64,000 nt of DNA from positions 1,881,613 to 1,945,612 of the forward strand of contig FN649746.1 in the NCBI GenBank assembly GCA_000310025.1, in the 5' to 3' direction. Positions within the stretch are counted from its first letter, which is position 1, and every line of letters starts with the position of its first letter. Below are positions 33,901 through 59,420 of the stretch, one piece after another. A program made the translations under genes and the position numbers. The notes beneath the pieces were generated by a model. It did no database searches. It was not told the origin of the DNA and saw only the letters and a list, made by a program, of their open reading frames with translations. The stretch is from Ectocarpus siliculosus (taxonomy: Eukaryota > Sar > Phaeophyceae > Ectocarpales > Ectocarpaceae).

Positions 33901-36685
33901 GGGGCTTGTGGTCGAGAAGACCATCGCCACCGCCGTTTCCCCGGCAAGAGGGATCGGCGCCCTCAAGGGGCGGCAGGACTGAGGGGAACGAATCTGGCGG
34001 ACGTCGGACCTTTTTCATGAGCTGCGACCGCCATCGGTATGCCAGAGACCTTGACTGCTTTGGTTTTGAATCCACCTTTGTCGATGAAACCCCTCGCCGC
34101 CGCCCTGAGTTCCCGGAGGCGATCCCCGATGTCGCCGAGGATAGCGAGGGGTGGGTGTCGCCGGCAGAGGCGCCCGACGGGTGGCTGTCAGTAGACGAGA
34201 CTATTATCATCGGCAGGGGGAAACGGGGAACAAGTGGACCTGGGTTTCTACAGGCCAGCTGTAGGTCTGAGCTCGAGCCAGTCCTTCTTTTTTCTCGACC
34301 GAAAACTCCCTACAGTGTCCGCGGTAGCTGCTCTGGTGGTGGGCTACGCACAAACCGAGTTAGGTTGAACCGCCATGACGACGTTGTGAGCCCTCGTCGT
34401 CGGCGCTGCTCACGCACCGGTAGATTCCGATCGCGGCATCGCCAGCTGTGTAAGCGGCCAAAGTGGGACTCTAGGTTCTGGGTACCAGCGGGACACGCCC
34501 CCCCTGCGGTAGGTACCTCGGTAGAACCGGGCCGTTACGAGATGAACTGGTTCATGATACTGTTCGGCTGTAGGTTGATGGAGGCCCGTTCTGGATATGC
34601 GCTTCGTAGGCAACGAAAAAGTTACGGTAAAGAGAGTGCCCAATTCGATGTCCTGGGAGCTAAGAACTTGAGGCTCAAAGAGAGAAAGTTACAGGAAGTT
34701 GGTGCTAAGAACACGTGCTCAATTCAGAACCTACAAGTCGCTGTTGGGTTACCCGAAGGAGGAAGAAGGAAAAGAGCTCCGCGAAGTGTATGGACCTCTT
34801 TCGTGTCAGCACATTCTGAAGACATGGCCTCATTTCGCCCAAGAGCAAGAAGCGAACGTGCATGTTGCCCGTAAGTATTGATGTACGCGGTGCTCTTTGG
34901 TAGCCTCGTTCTGAACGACTTTGACGCCCACCTTCAGGTCATCTCTCCCCCCCTCCCCCGCACCTTCTCAAACACGGTTTGTCGTACTCTTTCTTCTCAC
35001 AGAAGACGTCACCGACACGTATCAAGAGACGCTCGCCGTCACCCCGAGTAGAGCACAAGCAGTATCCGGAGGTGGAGACGCACCCGAGTCCGCCTACTTC
35101 ACCCCGCGGCCCTACCATTCAGCGCAAGCTGGCCGAGCTCAAACGGGAAGCCGTGCTGTTCGAGATTGGGCGTACGCCCTCGGCGACGCCCCCGGCGAAC
35201 GGGCTGGAGATGGTCTTGAGCGAGCTGTGTACGGTCTTTCCGGTCCCACCATCACATGACGAAGTTGGCAGGCCAGAACGCTTGCGGGCGGTGGGTGAGG
35301 CGGGAGATTCTTGCGAGGATGTTCCTTGGGGCGAGGAAGGTCTCAATGTAGAGAGCGGAGAACCCTCGGGCGACCTTGATGGTATCGAACCGGGGCTAGC
35401 TGCGTGGAGGGGGGGGAGAAATTCGGGGGTGGGGAAGGGCGAGGACACCGCCATACCTGCGTCACGAGGTATTTTGTTGGAATTCATGTGGCCACGGCTT
35501 GGTGTCCCGGTAGCAGCTCGACGTCGGAAAAGCACCAAGTCAAATCTCGGGGTATCAGAGCAATCGGCGGGGCCTCACCCCCGCGAAATTCTCGACGATG
35601 GAAAAGCTACAACATGTTCCATAGACTTCGAAGGTGACCAGACGAGAGTGACGTGGTTACCACAGAAACCGCCATCGGACTCCTCGGGTCCCTGGTCGAC
35701 GGAAGATCGTGTGGGTCGCAGCCACCCGAGTTATTTCCTTGTGCTCACGCTAGCCTTTCTTCGCGCTTTGGTGGAAAAGCACTCCACGCACGACGACGAA
35801 GTTCACGCGGGGGTTGCGGGGCGACTTGACGGGGCGCAACCTACAGCCGAGCAAGCATGGCCTTGTCTGACCGACGCTCTCAGCAGAGTGCCAACACTAG
35901 ACGTCAAGAGCGGCTTGCACGGCCGGCTTATCGACGAGATACCCCCGGCTCTGTACCAGACCCTCGTAACGATCGTTGACCAGGCGCTGCGTCCACCCCC
36001 CGATATGTTAAGTCGGTCCGAGGACGGCGTCGGCAGCGAGGGTGGCTGCAACAGGTGGCATCAACATCCTTCGCAGTTGGGTGCCTTCCTTGGGTCGGCG
36101 GTACGTGAGGTCCTGGAAAGTAGGGGGAAGCGTACGGATACCGTTGACTGCTGTATCTCTGGTGGCGGTGTCGATAGCCATGGCAACGCCAGCGGCGAAC
36201 GTCTCCGTCACTTCCAGCCAACGAGACCTCCAGGTGTGCAGCTCCCATCCGATCATGATCTGGGTGCTTTGTCTCCTGTATCTTCGAAACGATACGTGCC
36301 GGACCCACCCCGCGGAAAGTGCAACGCGCGCTCCGTGCGTCCAAGCGATGCAGCGGAGGACAACTCCGATACCGCACACTCAAGCCTTGTCGCCAGACTT
36401 TGCTCAGCATTGGCAAATACTGGGGATGAATCGGACATCGGCGTTGAACCGGTGGTAGACGGTCTCCTCTTGGAGCAGGGGGAGAACACGGCAGCTGCAA
36501 GAGAAGGCCCTGCGAGCAACTCGCTTGCACATCCCGCCAGCGCTTCGTGCCTTGAAGGCTGCGACGTAACTGTGCTCGCAGAGATGCAGCGAGTGAACGG
36601 TCATGCCGCCTTCCCCGGGCTTGCCGAAGATGCGCGAACGTTTGCGAAAGTCCTGTCGGGGTTAGCCGAGCACGGTTGCATGTAG
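30988..36685 (+). CDS. Large multi-exon gene of unknown function
   Basis: Supported exons: about 30988-31623 (ends GTAAGT, phase 2; Gln/His-rich stretch from CAG units, then IERRRRRTALGEDVVRQLGQ); about 32330-32484 (VTPEEQTKHWALCRQLNEEN, donor GTGAGT); 32580-32895 (SYEPSRLWND-like start after GGCAG, then VEKSLRKAGAAVSDTKGLAT, donor GTGAGG); an exon from about 33820 (DRHRYARDLDCFGFESTFVD, then acidic); one ending at 34870 (GYPKEEEGKELREVYGPLSC, donor GTAAGT, phase 1); and the last exon 34938-36685 (starts HLSPPLPHLLKHGLSYSFFS, long open frame to TAG). Joins 32484/32580 and 34870/34938 are in phase; the others are unresolved, and an exon between 32896 and 33810 may be missed. The C-terminal half has a helical-looking part (ALYQTLVTIVDQALRPP). 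No domain is recognised. It may be two genes. Confidence 0.5.
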
Positions 36686-38066
36686 ACCAAGTTTCTTGGA
36701 TCTCCTGCGCGAATTATCGGTTGGATGCTTCGTCTATGATTTTTTTTGTGATGATTGTTATTGTTGAGTGTAGACCGTGGCCGTGTTTGTTTGTGTGTGT
36801 TTGAATACGTGTGTGCGTGTTTTTTATACCATCGACCGCGCTATCTGGGTGACCAATTTATTGAGAAGATAGATAGATAGATAGATAGAGAGAGATAACA
36901 GATAGAGAGATCGATAGAAGTATAACGTGTGTACGAATACATTATTACCAAAAGAGATAGGTATGGCACCCAGAATCTGCTGAGAGGGTACCAAAGGCTT
37001 GACACCACGTGGACCCGCCCGGCAAAAATAAAAGTACGTGCGCGCGAAGGCGTATAGTCTATAGGTCGACTCTACGTTAGTAGACTATATAGCTTTTGGA
37101 TCTTTTCGTTTGATGACCATTTTCCCTACGTCGTACCTCCCTCAGTGTAGGATACCTACCTGTATGATAACACATGCTTTGCCTGACGATAACTTTCTGG
37201 GAGAACGGTAGCTGTTGTTCATGGACAAACGACAACCAACTGAAGCACGAGGTCAAAATCTACATGGTGCCGGAGGGGGCCGGCCGGCTTGTGCATCCAT
37301 TTAGACTCTACTTCGCGCAAGAGCATGTCGTACCAACGTCGGGGTTCGAACCAGGGCCCTTCCTTGGAATCCACCGCCGTCTGCGCTTGTAAGAAAATAC
37401 GTTCGTTCGTGCGTGAGAGATGGGCCAATCAACGCCTCCACGGTTGTCACGGCTACATGGTTGGGCAAGTGAGGTCCGTGAGGATCGTGGCCAACGAGAG
37501 AGTATTGTACGATTTGATGTTTCTGTTGTTCGTGTTGCGCACTCCACTACTAGTACTGGGTCGAGAGAGAGATCGGAACGGTTTTGAATGTGAAGACAAC
37601 AACAAGAACAACAACAACAATGCTAGCTGCTCTAGGTAGACAGACTTTCCTGCATCAATGCATTATGTACGGCGCCTGCAAGACGCCGGCAAAACCTCGC
37701 TTCTTGCAAACTCTCTAGACAAGCAACTGCTATTATAGGTCGAACACACACACGTGGCCGACTACGAGGCATCGAGATCTCTCGTTCCTTACGAACCACA
37801 CAATAACAAAACCGAACGCAGCTGCCGTCCTGCCGTCCGTGCACGCGTGATTTTACCGCACCTTGAAGCATGCAAACATGTTTGTAGCGAAATCAATCCG
37901 CCCAGAGACCCGCCTCAGACCTCTGTCGTGTACAAGTACATAGTCCTGGTGTAAATAGTTGAAAGATATGATATGCATGATGCATGTGTGTGTCGCTCTC
38001 TACTGTATGCATACAATTATGCTGTGGTTGGCATTGCCACCATCAAACAAAGGTATGTACAGCAGT

Positions 38067-38098
<32 letters not shown>

Positions 38099-38302
38099 CT
38101 TCACATTAATGGAAAGAATCAGAATAGGAAGGGTTGGGACACAACCCACCCCCCACCCCCTCGGTCGAACCTTCTTTCCCATTCGCGCCCCCCCCGCCGG
38201 AGCGGGACTTGCGGGCGACAAGCGAGAGTGATCGAACAAGCGAGAGCCAGCCGAGCTTGCACCCGCTTGTGAGTGTGTTAGTGTGTCAGGTCGCAGACAG
38301 CG
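36686..38302. other. Intergenic; 3' UTR and upstream region of the JmjC gene
   Basis: Low-complexity GT and GATA tracts (36740-36920), a GTT run (38068-38098) and short frames. The last ~80 bp before 38303 are likely the 5' UTR of the JmjC gene. No clear gene. Confidence 0.45.
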
Positions 38303-50822
<12,520 letters not shown>

Positions 50823-52337
50823 GAGCGTCTGTACCAGTTTGCACGACGGCTAAGGGTTTTGCCACTAATATGCGAATGCGCTCGGGCGGCGTTAACCCTT
50901 GTGAAGAGTGTCGCCGGGGCAGGTGCAGCATCGCAGTGATGAGGGACGCCGGGTTTGGGTTTGCCCATAGAACGTGATATTGTATCTTGTGTGCCGAACG
51001 TTTTGCGTGTGACTGGGATGTATATAGTGTATTTTGACTAGTGTTTGTTCTAGTATTGCCTCCAGCGAAGTTCTCCGTCATTTCCCTCAGTCAAGTCGTT
51101 GCGCCTGAGTTTGACGGTGCTGGGTCGTTTGGTTGCTCACGGTTTGTCCTTCGTCCGTAAACTGAAGCCCGCTGTGGATGGAAGCCATGCGTGGGTAGTT
51201 TGTGCCAGGAATGGTAGATTTTAAAGTGTAGACAAGACATGGAAAGCGTATGACAGTGTGCGTGCTTGGCGATGAGGGTGCGCCCAACTCCCATCCATTG
51301 ACGTTTGGGAGAGTTGACAGCAGTCTCGGTTGGACGGGTTGGAGTCAATTCGTCGTGATTCGGCACGTGTACAGCAAACCAAGACTTCTCTAAGTGCATG
51401 TAGTTGGCTTTGTATGGAGCACCAGCGCACCCAAGGTCCGGGTCCCGCCCGCCTTCAACCGCTTGCGTGCCTTGTGCCCGTGTCTTCGGCTTTGCCAGCT
51501 GTCGCGTATCTTTCTCGATTCAGGGTTTCAACCGTAGAAGGGTGCATTTTGCTGCGTAGATTATTCCGAGCAAGGCTGATGTATCCCGTGCTCACGTTTT
51601 TTGTAGGTGATCGACACGACCGGACTGCAGGTTGATTGCAAGTCGCAACCCGGGATTTGTGTTTTGTGTCCTTGTTGAGGAGGCTTTTTTTGCATGTAAT
51701 TTACCGGTCTGTAGCCATAAGGCTGTGTTCCGGCTAATTTGAGCAATTCGTGCGTGGTAGTCGAATGTAACAGCGGTCGCGGCGCTCTATGGCCGTCTCC
51801 CTTGGCCCTAGAGCAACGACTTTGTTGGTACATCTCGTGGAGGAGAGACCGATCCTACTTGGAAGGGTGGTGCGTTCTTCGGAGTTGCGACTTTGTCAGG
51901 CAGGCCACCTTTATTGAGTTTGGATCAAGTGCTGTCCTTGGTTCACCAATGACCTGCGATAGCGGTATGTAGTTGCTCGAACGAGGCGAGGCCGTAGCGT
52001 GACCGGAACAAGTGGGCAAGTCGGAGCTGGAGATGGCGAGGCAGCCGAAGGTGCAAAACTCCCGCCATTGCTGCACTCGTTGGACACATGCAATATTGCA
52101 CCATTCTAGTCGTACCGCCAACTCATTGTTGAGCCCCCGAGTAGAGCGGTGCGGGTGATCTTCGTGACAGAGGTCTGCAAACGTCTGTGCTACGACCCGA
52201 GGATTCTCTATCGTTTTACTTCTTGACAGTAAAATTCAACGTAACTGCAAACGAAAAGACCTTCATCCAGGGGTGTCGAGGGTAAGGTGATTTATTCCGT
52301 GTAGACGCAACCTCTGAAGCAAGCGCGCGTTTGATAT
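50823..52337. other. Intergenic between converging genes, no supported gene
   Basis: Between the ends of the JmjC (+) and ARL6IP4-like (-) genes. Short frames on both strands without domain-like sequence; probably 3' UTRs of both. Confidence 0.5.
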
Positions 52338-55300
52338 TCATTCTCCCACGGGGTCCCTTGAGAGAGTCTTGTGGTCCCAACCCCATCTGGAGGCGTGCCG
52401 CTGGATTTCCTGCTGCTCCTGGCGTGAGACTATCCGCTCGATTATTTCTCCTGTGCCCTTCACTAGCCTCCACCGCCCAGTGTCTTCGTCGAAAACCTGT
52501 TTCCGGGACAAAATGTTGGTGTGAACACGCATTAGCGGCGTGTGTTGTTCCAATCCGAGTAGGATTGGTTTCTGCTGCGGAAACGAAAGAACCTAAATAA
52601 ATCTTGTCCGCGTTTTTTTGGAAGCGTTTACTTTACCGTGACCGATTTCTCCCAACTCACGAAAGTTACGAGCACGAAATCGCGGTGCCTTCGCGCGACC
52701 TACGCCTCGAGGGCCCTGTCCAAGGAATTTCAATCGAAGCGACACCGGTGCCAAACGCAAGCATTAGCATTGTGTCTTGCTTCTGCCCACACCAGCATCC
52801 TTTTGAAGTCTTTTCAGTGTCTCTGCCTTTTTGTCTTCGCCGCGGCTTAATTCTCTGAGGTCAAACACCGCTGTCACGACGAGGCTCGCGGCCCTTGGAC
52901 AGAATAGGGATGCCTCGCAAATCTCGGCAACGCTGGTGGTGAGCACGGCGAGCACGCCTATACACAGAGCAGCTCCCGAAAACGAGCATCGAAAGCGCTA
53001 CCAGCACATCCGTTCACCATCGGCAGCCTTGTTGTTGTACTGTCGTTCGGCTTTTGCACCTCGCGTGCACCTTGAGAGGCCCGTTATGTCCATCTCACCA
53101 GCCTTCCACAAGCAATCATATTGCGACGAAGCACTCCTCCCTGCATCTAATTCTTACATGCAGTGTAGGCCGTGCTCTATAAAGCTATGGCGAACCGTGT
53201 GCGGTACACTCCAATGTTAAGGTACGCGTCGGGTGTGTCTCAACTGACGACACTCTACTGAAGTAACTTTTCCTACACACCAGCAACCTTTTTTTTTCGC
53301 TCTCCGTCGATGAAATTGTTCACAATTTGCTTCAACCGCATGGAGCACTGCAACCCCTCTCTACATACCGCTGCGATTGGTGCTGATGCATGCACTGGAC
53401 GGCCGGTGGCCATGGTTGCATGGTAGCAGAACTTGACACATAGGCCAAAACCGACGTTGCAGAAAAGTGGATGGGTGTGCGAAGTGTTAAGAAGCACAAT
53501 GACCACTATAATAGAGTCTTGGCAAATCCCGCAGGTAGTTCGGCAAAAGCCTCGGCAAAAAAAGCCGCGCGCCGACTGTTCGCGCAACGCAAGGATGTCT
53601 TGTGCCGGTTGATTTGGAACACTTCGTCGTAACCAACCATGCACGTTCAAAGGAAAGCGGACCTCGGATTGGAGGCAGCCCTGCGTGAGCAGGGCACTTT
53701 ATGCCAAAACAATCAACATCGATAGCGGAGAGAAAAAATCTGACAAGTCTTGAGAGGGAAGCCACATTAGGCCCCTTCCCTTTTCGCTCCTCGTGAACGC
53801 CTGAACACAGCCTTCGACTGAGCGATCCTTCCTTCCCCCCCCCCCCCCCAGTCCTTATGTCTCTCTCTCCCTCCCACGAACCCACCTGCCGTACTGTCCT
53901 CTGCTGTGCAGCATACTCCTCCGGCCGCATGGGTACCATAGCCCTTGCCCTCGCCGCCTTGGTTTCCTTATCTTCCGGTCTTTCGGCATCACCGGTGGTG
54001 GCGTTTGCCGGGTCTTGCGCCTGTGCGGAGTTATTACGAGAAGAGGGAAGGCAGCCACCGGTTGCCGTACTCTGCCGGTAGTCGATGTTGGGTCCATCTT
54101 TTGCCTCGTTCCTTCTCTTCTCGGGGCAGTCACAGGAGGCAGCCGTGGCGGCGGCAGTACCAGCGGCGGTGTTTGTAGGAGTGGGGGACCTTGCCGTCTG
54201 TGCAACAGGCGTTTGCTTCCGCTTAGGTTTCTTGCCCTTTTTCTCGCCCTTCTTCTTTTTCTTCTTCTTGCTAGACTTTTTGTCCCGACGTCTGCCTCCC
54301 ATCCGTTCCCTTTCGGCGTCCATGCCATCGCTGGGCGGCGTCATCGGCAGTGGCGGCGACGGTGAAGCCCGGTCACCTGCTTCGCGCGAAGCGGCAGGAT
54401 AATTACGCACGGCGAGAGTTTAGCCCTCACGACAACGATGAACAAACCATGCTGGCTAACTTGTGGCAGTTCAGCTGGTGGAGGGTGCCAACCACGCCGC
54501 GTTGTTCTACATTTGTCGTGGGAGATTTCTGCTTGGTGGGGTGAGTAGAAGAACTTGCTGTTTTCCCGAGAGTTTGCAGTCTGGTACCTAACAAGACAAA
54601 CTTAAGAACTACCTTGAAGCAACAATGAAATGGCGTGTGACGCTCCTTTTCTCCGCGTGCGACCAGAACACTACACGGCAACAGCGTGCGCATAAAAACC
54701 TCGGAAACCCCTGGTGGTTCACTCTCAATGTCGCAACATTGAAAACGAAGTGATGAGTGTCAAAACTCGTCCTATCATTCAGGCGGCGGGGGCAACAAGA
54801 CGTTTCATACATGGTCAGGAAACAAACCCCAAGTACTTCAAACGGCGCTTCAAGAGCTGCAGTAGCGCATACCACGTGACAACAGCAACAAATTACACCG
54901 ACACGGCAGCTCGGATGACATGCAAATTTGGCCCAAGCCTGGATTCCACATTTTCAATCGTGTTGTTTGATACACCAAGACAAGGCATGCCCTGTCAGAC
55001 GTATCTCACGTGGATCTTGGTGTCCACGTCTCTATCTGGCACCTTTAAGTGTGACTGGATTGGAGCGTTGGTGGTTTTAGGCACTGGCCAGCCGCCAAAA
55101 GCGGACCGAAGCAGCTCGTCAGCTGTAACATTACATGACATCCTGTGGCAACGACACCTTCTGGAGTTTGGTACATCACCTGATGTCTTCTTGTGTTTTA
55201 TCCTCTTTCTCTTCACGCTCTTCTTGTTCGTCCTGTCTCGCTTCCCCCCCCTCCTCGGCCTGCTATCGGAACGAAGGGCCCTCTCTGCCTCCCCCGTCCG

Positions 55301-55669
55301 CCGCCGCTCCCGCAAGTTTCGTTTCCTGCTTCTGCTGCTAAATCTGCTGCTGCTGCTATATCTGCTGCTGCTGCTGCTCCTGCTCCTGCTGCTGCTGCTG
55401 CTGCGGCGGCGGCGGCTTGACCTGCTGCTGCTGTTACGATTACTGGTGCCTGACCTGCCTCGGGTAGATGTCCGGCATTGATTTTTCGATTTATGCACAC
55501 GTTTGCCTCCTTCGGATTGGCCCCTGCTGCCTCCTCCCTTGTTGTTCGCATTGGTGCTGGAGCTTCGATGACCACGGCGCGACACATGTTTTCGCTTCGA
55601 TTCTCTTCCGCACGCCGCAACGCTTCCGCCAGAACTGCTACTGGTGCTGGTGCTGCGCTTCCTACGCAT
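52338..55669 (-). CDS. ARL6IP4 / SR-25-like SR-rich splicing regulator
   Basis: Three minus-strand exons: 55669-55180 (ATG; donor GTGATG), 54376-53886 (donor GTGGGT) and 52496-52338 (TGA), phases 1 and 0, 379 aa. Exon 1 codes an Arg/Ser-rich domain (SRSSRRRRSSSSSRSRSSSS) and a basic stretch; exon 2 has a Lys run (KKSSKKKKKKKGEKKGKK) and then PMRPEEYAAQQRTVRQ; exon 3 gives VFDEDTGRWRLVKGTGEIIE and RIVSRQEQQEIQRHAS. The order SR-rich, Lys-rich, then PMT/RxEE...VxDxxTGRxRLxKGxGExxExIV matches animal ARL6IP4 (SR-25), a nuclear-speckle protein linked to splice-site choice. The usual QATRGD near the end reads RHASRWGWD here. Exon 2 could start an alternative product at ATG 54344 or 54323. The open frame on the plus strand across exon 1 (poly-Leu) is an antisense shadow of the SR codons. 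Confidence 0.8.
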
Positions 55670-55811
55670 CTGCAGGCCGAACCATCAGAATGGGACAGAG
55701 CAGTATAATGTTGCCTGACACAAGTATGGGTTGGAGAGGGCTCGAGATGGTGGTTTGGTGTGTGGAACCAACTGCCGCAGCCGGACTTTGCGCGCAAAGA
55801 AAAACCGTTGG

Positions 55812-55930
55812 TTGCGTAAGATACCACACCCCCTGGACCGATTTTTCAAAGCGCGATTACTCCACGAGGAAGAGGATGCCAAAACCAAACAATACGTTTT
55901 CGGAAAGTTCTTGACGAGAAGGCCCTAAGA
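55812..55930 (+). mobile_element. Family B MITE, one end only (copy B4)
   Basis: Left end GTAAGATACCACACCCCCTG and interior CAATACGTTTTCGGAAAG, as in copies B2 and B3. The right terminal repeat is not found; the copy is truncated. Confidence 0.6.
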
Positions 55931-55994
55931 ACGCCCCCATTATCTTTGTTCTTCAGAACGTACCATACACTTTCGGCACCATTACTGCTTTTTC

Positions 55995-58900
55995 TATTCT
56001 GAAGCTTTAGCTTCAGTCTCATCTTTCAATATCCGTGGGTGGAACTTTTATTCGCATAGCCCACCCCTTGCCCGACCCTGTCTAAAATGCCGGTCTCGAG
56101 CTACAGTGCAAATGTCGTGGCGCCCCAAGTATGGTTCGGTAGGCAATCGCAAACCATGACCCCTCCCCGAGTTTCAGCAGCTTCCACTTCCTGTGGCCGA
56201 CACGACTCGGCCTTGACTGTTCCTTGTCTGTTTCGCCATGGAAACGGCCGGTTGAACAGCGAAAGAGGGTCCTGCGTGCTGCGCGCCACAATTGTTTTTT
56301 TTCCTGAGTGACCATGCTCCTGTTGCTGAATTGCTTCAGACAAGGTTGTAGGCTATCGTGTCTGTCGCTTTGGGGTGCACGCGTCGCGTAGTAGGCGATG
56401 CGCGTCGCTTACTTTGCCGCCCGTTGTGTCGTTATACACGAAAAGAAACAGCAGCACAACAGTTGAGACAGACAACAACAGGCCTTTTTTCTCTCTTCTT
56501 GCTGCATATATGCATGGGTGGTATGCATCGTAAAATTGTCTAAGCGGCATATGCATCGGTGGCATACATCGAAAAAGGATGTTGATGCTTCTTGAGTCTG
56601 CTGCGTAGTCAGTCGTAACTTGAGCGATAATGTAGATGGCAGCACAATCTTATTTTCAACAGAAAGTGAGGAATGGCAACCAACAGTCTGCTGCTCTTTG
56701 CAGCGGTGCACATCTATCGCGGACGGACTAGTTCGTCCGTGTAGTCATGTTTTTTGTTCTCACTTCGTCACAGAAGGATGAAATGAAACTCCGCACTACT
56801 CTAGTCTAGTTCCAACTCGGCGACTTGTGGTTGTTGTGTTTGTTGTTGCTGAGCCCACTTCGGATACCGCCGTTCGGTACAGATGTCTGACAGCCTGCGG
56901 TGGGTCAAAGGGACGAGAGTGAGTGAGTGTCTTCTCGAGAGTGAATGCCTTGTCTTCTCTCCGCTCTCTTCTTTTAGTCTACCTGTCCCTCTCTCGCCTT
57001 TCGCCGGTGGGGTCCCAACAATATCGAACTACGTCAACCTCAACCGCAGTGGTTTCGCATCTTGCTGAGTAAGAGACTACCCGTGCACCGGGCTGCAGCA
57101 TGAGAGGCGATGTGCGCTACCTGTTTTATGTCAAGCAATGGACTTGGGGCCCTACCTAATGCTGGACATGCAGTGCTATGTCACATGTTCCAGCGGCCCA
57201 GAGCGAGCGACGACCACGGTGGGTTTTCTATGCTTCTTTTTTTGCCTCCTCCCTCAAGCCTGTCGCGCCTGGCTCACTTGTCTTTGATCTTCTGTTTTCT
57301 TTTTTCATGCTTTGTTTGTTGGGGTCCCCCAGCCACCCGCCCACCATTATTTTTTGTTGGGAGGGGTGTTTACTTGCCATGTTCATGACTGGGCGCCGGA
57401 CTTTTTACTCGCACCCCGTCCATTCCACTTGTCAACACACCACCACATCCTATTGTACCATGCCCACCGACACGTCCAAGGCTTGGGGAATTTTGAAGCT
57501 TTAGCTTCAGTCTCATCGTTCAATATCCGTGGAAGTTTCATTCGCATGCCCCACCCCTTGCCCGACCCGGCCTAAAGTGCTGACCTCGAGCTACAATGCA
57601 AATCTCGTGGCGCCTCGAGTATGGTTCGATGCGGAATCGCAAGTCATGAGCCGTCCCCGAGTTTGAGCGGCTTCCGCCTCCTGTGGCCGGCAAGAGTCGG
57701 CCTTGACTGTTCCTTCCCTGCTTCGCCATGGAAATGGCCGGTTGAACAGCGAAAGAGGGTCCTGCGGGCTGAGCGCCACATTTTGTTGTTTTTTGCGTTT
57801 GTTCTTGAGTGACCCTTGTACACATGCGGCTGCTGCTGCGGTTTCTGCTGTTATGGTCGGAATGTGCTGCAATGGTCGTACGGTTATCGTATTCAGGTTT
57901 GACAACAGTCTGCTCGTTCGTATAGCGGTAGCGGTGCATCTATCGCGACGGCAGGCGCATTGAGATAATAGTTCGTCCGTCGTGCTTCCAGTCTACAGAG
58001 ACAGATAGTCGTGTTCTTCTTTGTTGCCATTTTATACTTGTACCAGAAAACAAAGAAAGTCTCCACCAACTTACAGTATCTCCACAGCAGTTCGGAAACG
58101 ACGACTATTTTTCTTTTGTCGTGTTTGTTGTTGCTGAGCGCACATCGGATGTCGCCGTTCGTTACACGTGTTCAAGCCTGCGGTGGGCCAGAGGGATGAG
58201 AGTGGGCGTCTTCTCGACGAGAGTTCATGCCTTGTCTTCTCGAGTCTCTCTTCCTTTAGTCTACCTCTTTTTCTCTGTTGCATTTTCGCCGGGCGTTAGG
58301 GTCCCAAAAACATCGAACGTCAACGGCAATCGTTTTGCGTCTTGCTGAGTAGGAGGCTACCCGTGTACCCGGCTGCTGCATGTGAGGCAATGGGCGGCGC
58401 CTCTTTCCGGCAAGCAATGCGCATGGCCCCTACGGTTCGCCGCACATGCAGTGCTGTGTGACAGCTTCCAGCGGTTCAGAGCGTCGACGGTGTTTTTCGC
58501 CGGTAGAGCCCCAGGACAACGCGAACCCCGCGACTGTTTCATTGTTTGGGGTCCCCCACTCACCCACCCATCCATGAATTTCAGCAGTTTTCGTTGGGGC
58601 ATGTTTTTCTTGTCATGTCCATGACGTGGTGCCCCGAACGAGTATGGTTCGGTAGGGACTCGCAAACCATGACCCCTCCCCGAGTTTGAGCATCATCTTC
58701 GGCCTCCTGTGACGAACAAGAAGACCGGAAATTGTCTCGCCATCCAAACAACAGTTAGTTGGCCAGTTGAAAAAAGAGGGTCCGGTCCGCCGAAGATTTT
58801 GTTTTTATGTTTCCCTGCCGACAAATAGCCTCGGCTACGGCGGCAGTGCAAATCTCATGGCGCACCAAGTACGCTTCCGGAGGGAATTGCAAATCACGAC

Positions 58901-59420
58901 CTCTCCCCGACTTTGAGTATAGCTTCCACCTCCTGCGGCGGATAAGACCGACGTCAAACCCTAGATTTTGTCTGTCTGTGTCGCCATGTCGTCGCCATCC
59001 ACGAACAGCAGCTTGGAGAGTCACAATAAAGAGGGTCCGCTTCGCCACCAAGAAAACAGTTTTTTTTTTCGATTCTTCTACAGCTGGATATGATGCTACC
59101 ATGTATCGGGTATAGCTGTGGTTGAGCTTGAGGGGTATAGGGTCTACGGCAGCATATTCTATGCGAAGAGTTAACGCCTTCCTCGCGTTGGCAAGCAGAA
59201 TGGATGACGTCATCATGACGCTATTTCTTGTGACTACAAGTTCAAGTTTGCCCGGGCGTTATTGTTCTTGGGAGAAAGAGACTAAACTTCTATTACGTAC
59301 CAGTTCGTGCATGTATCCGGCTACTGCATGTGAGGTAGTGGGTGCTGCCCCTGCTGTTTGCTGCGGTACATGGAAAGCTTCCAGTGGGTCAGAGCGGCAA
59401 GGGGGTCTTGTTTCTTCACT
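55995..59420. repeat. Diverged tandem array of ~1.3-1.5 kb units
   Basis: A unit beginning GAAGCTTTAGCTTCAGTCTC (56001 and 57493) continues into a block with TATGGTTCG, CCTCCCCGAGTTT, CCATGGAAA-GGCCGGTTGAA and GAAAGAGGGTCCTGC. A second block (GCCTGCGGTGGG-CA, ATGCCTTGTCTTCTC, TTAGTCTACCT) is at 56893-57090 and 58155-58350. Shorter, more diverged forms of the first block are at 58638-58790 and 58850-59045, and of the end of the second at 59300-59400. Frames inside it are broken differently in each copy, so I see no gene. Confidence 0.65.

Noticed and set aside
37290-37330. GGTTCGAACC resembling a tRNA B box
   Set aside because: No matching A box, acceptor stem or anticodon arm at the right spacing on either strand.
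54714-55481. A 255-aa plus frame with poly-Leu, resembling a membrane protein
   Set aside because: Exact antisense of the Arg/Ser repeat exon of the ARL6IP4-like gene, which has consistent splicing and homology.
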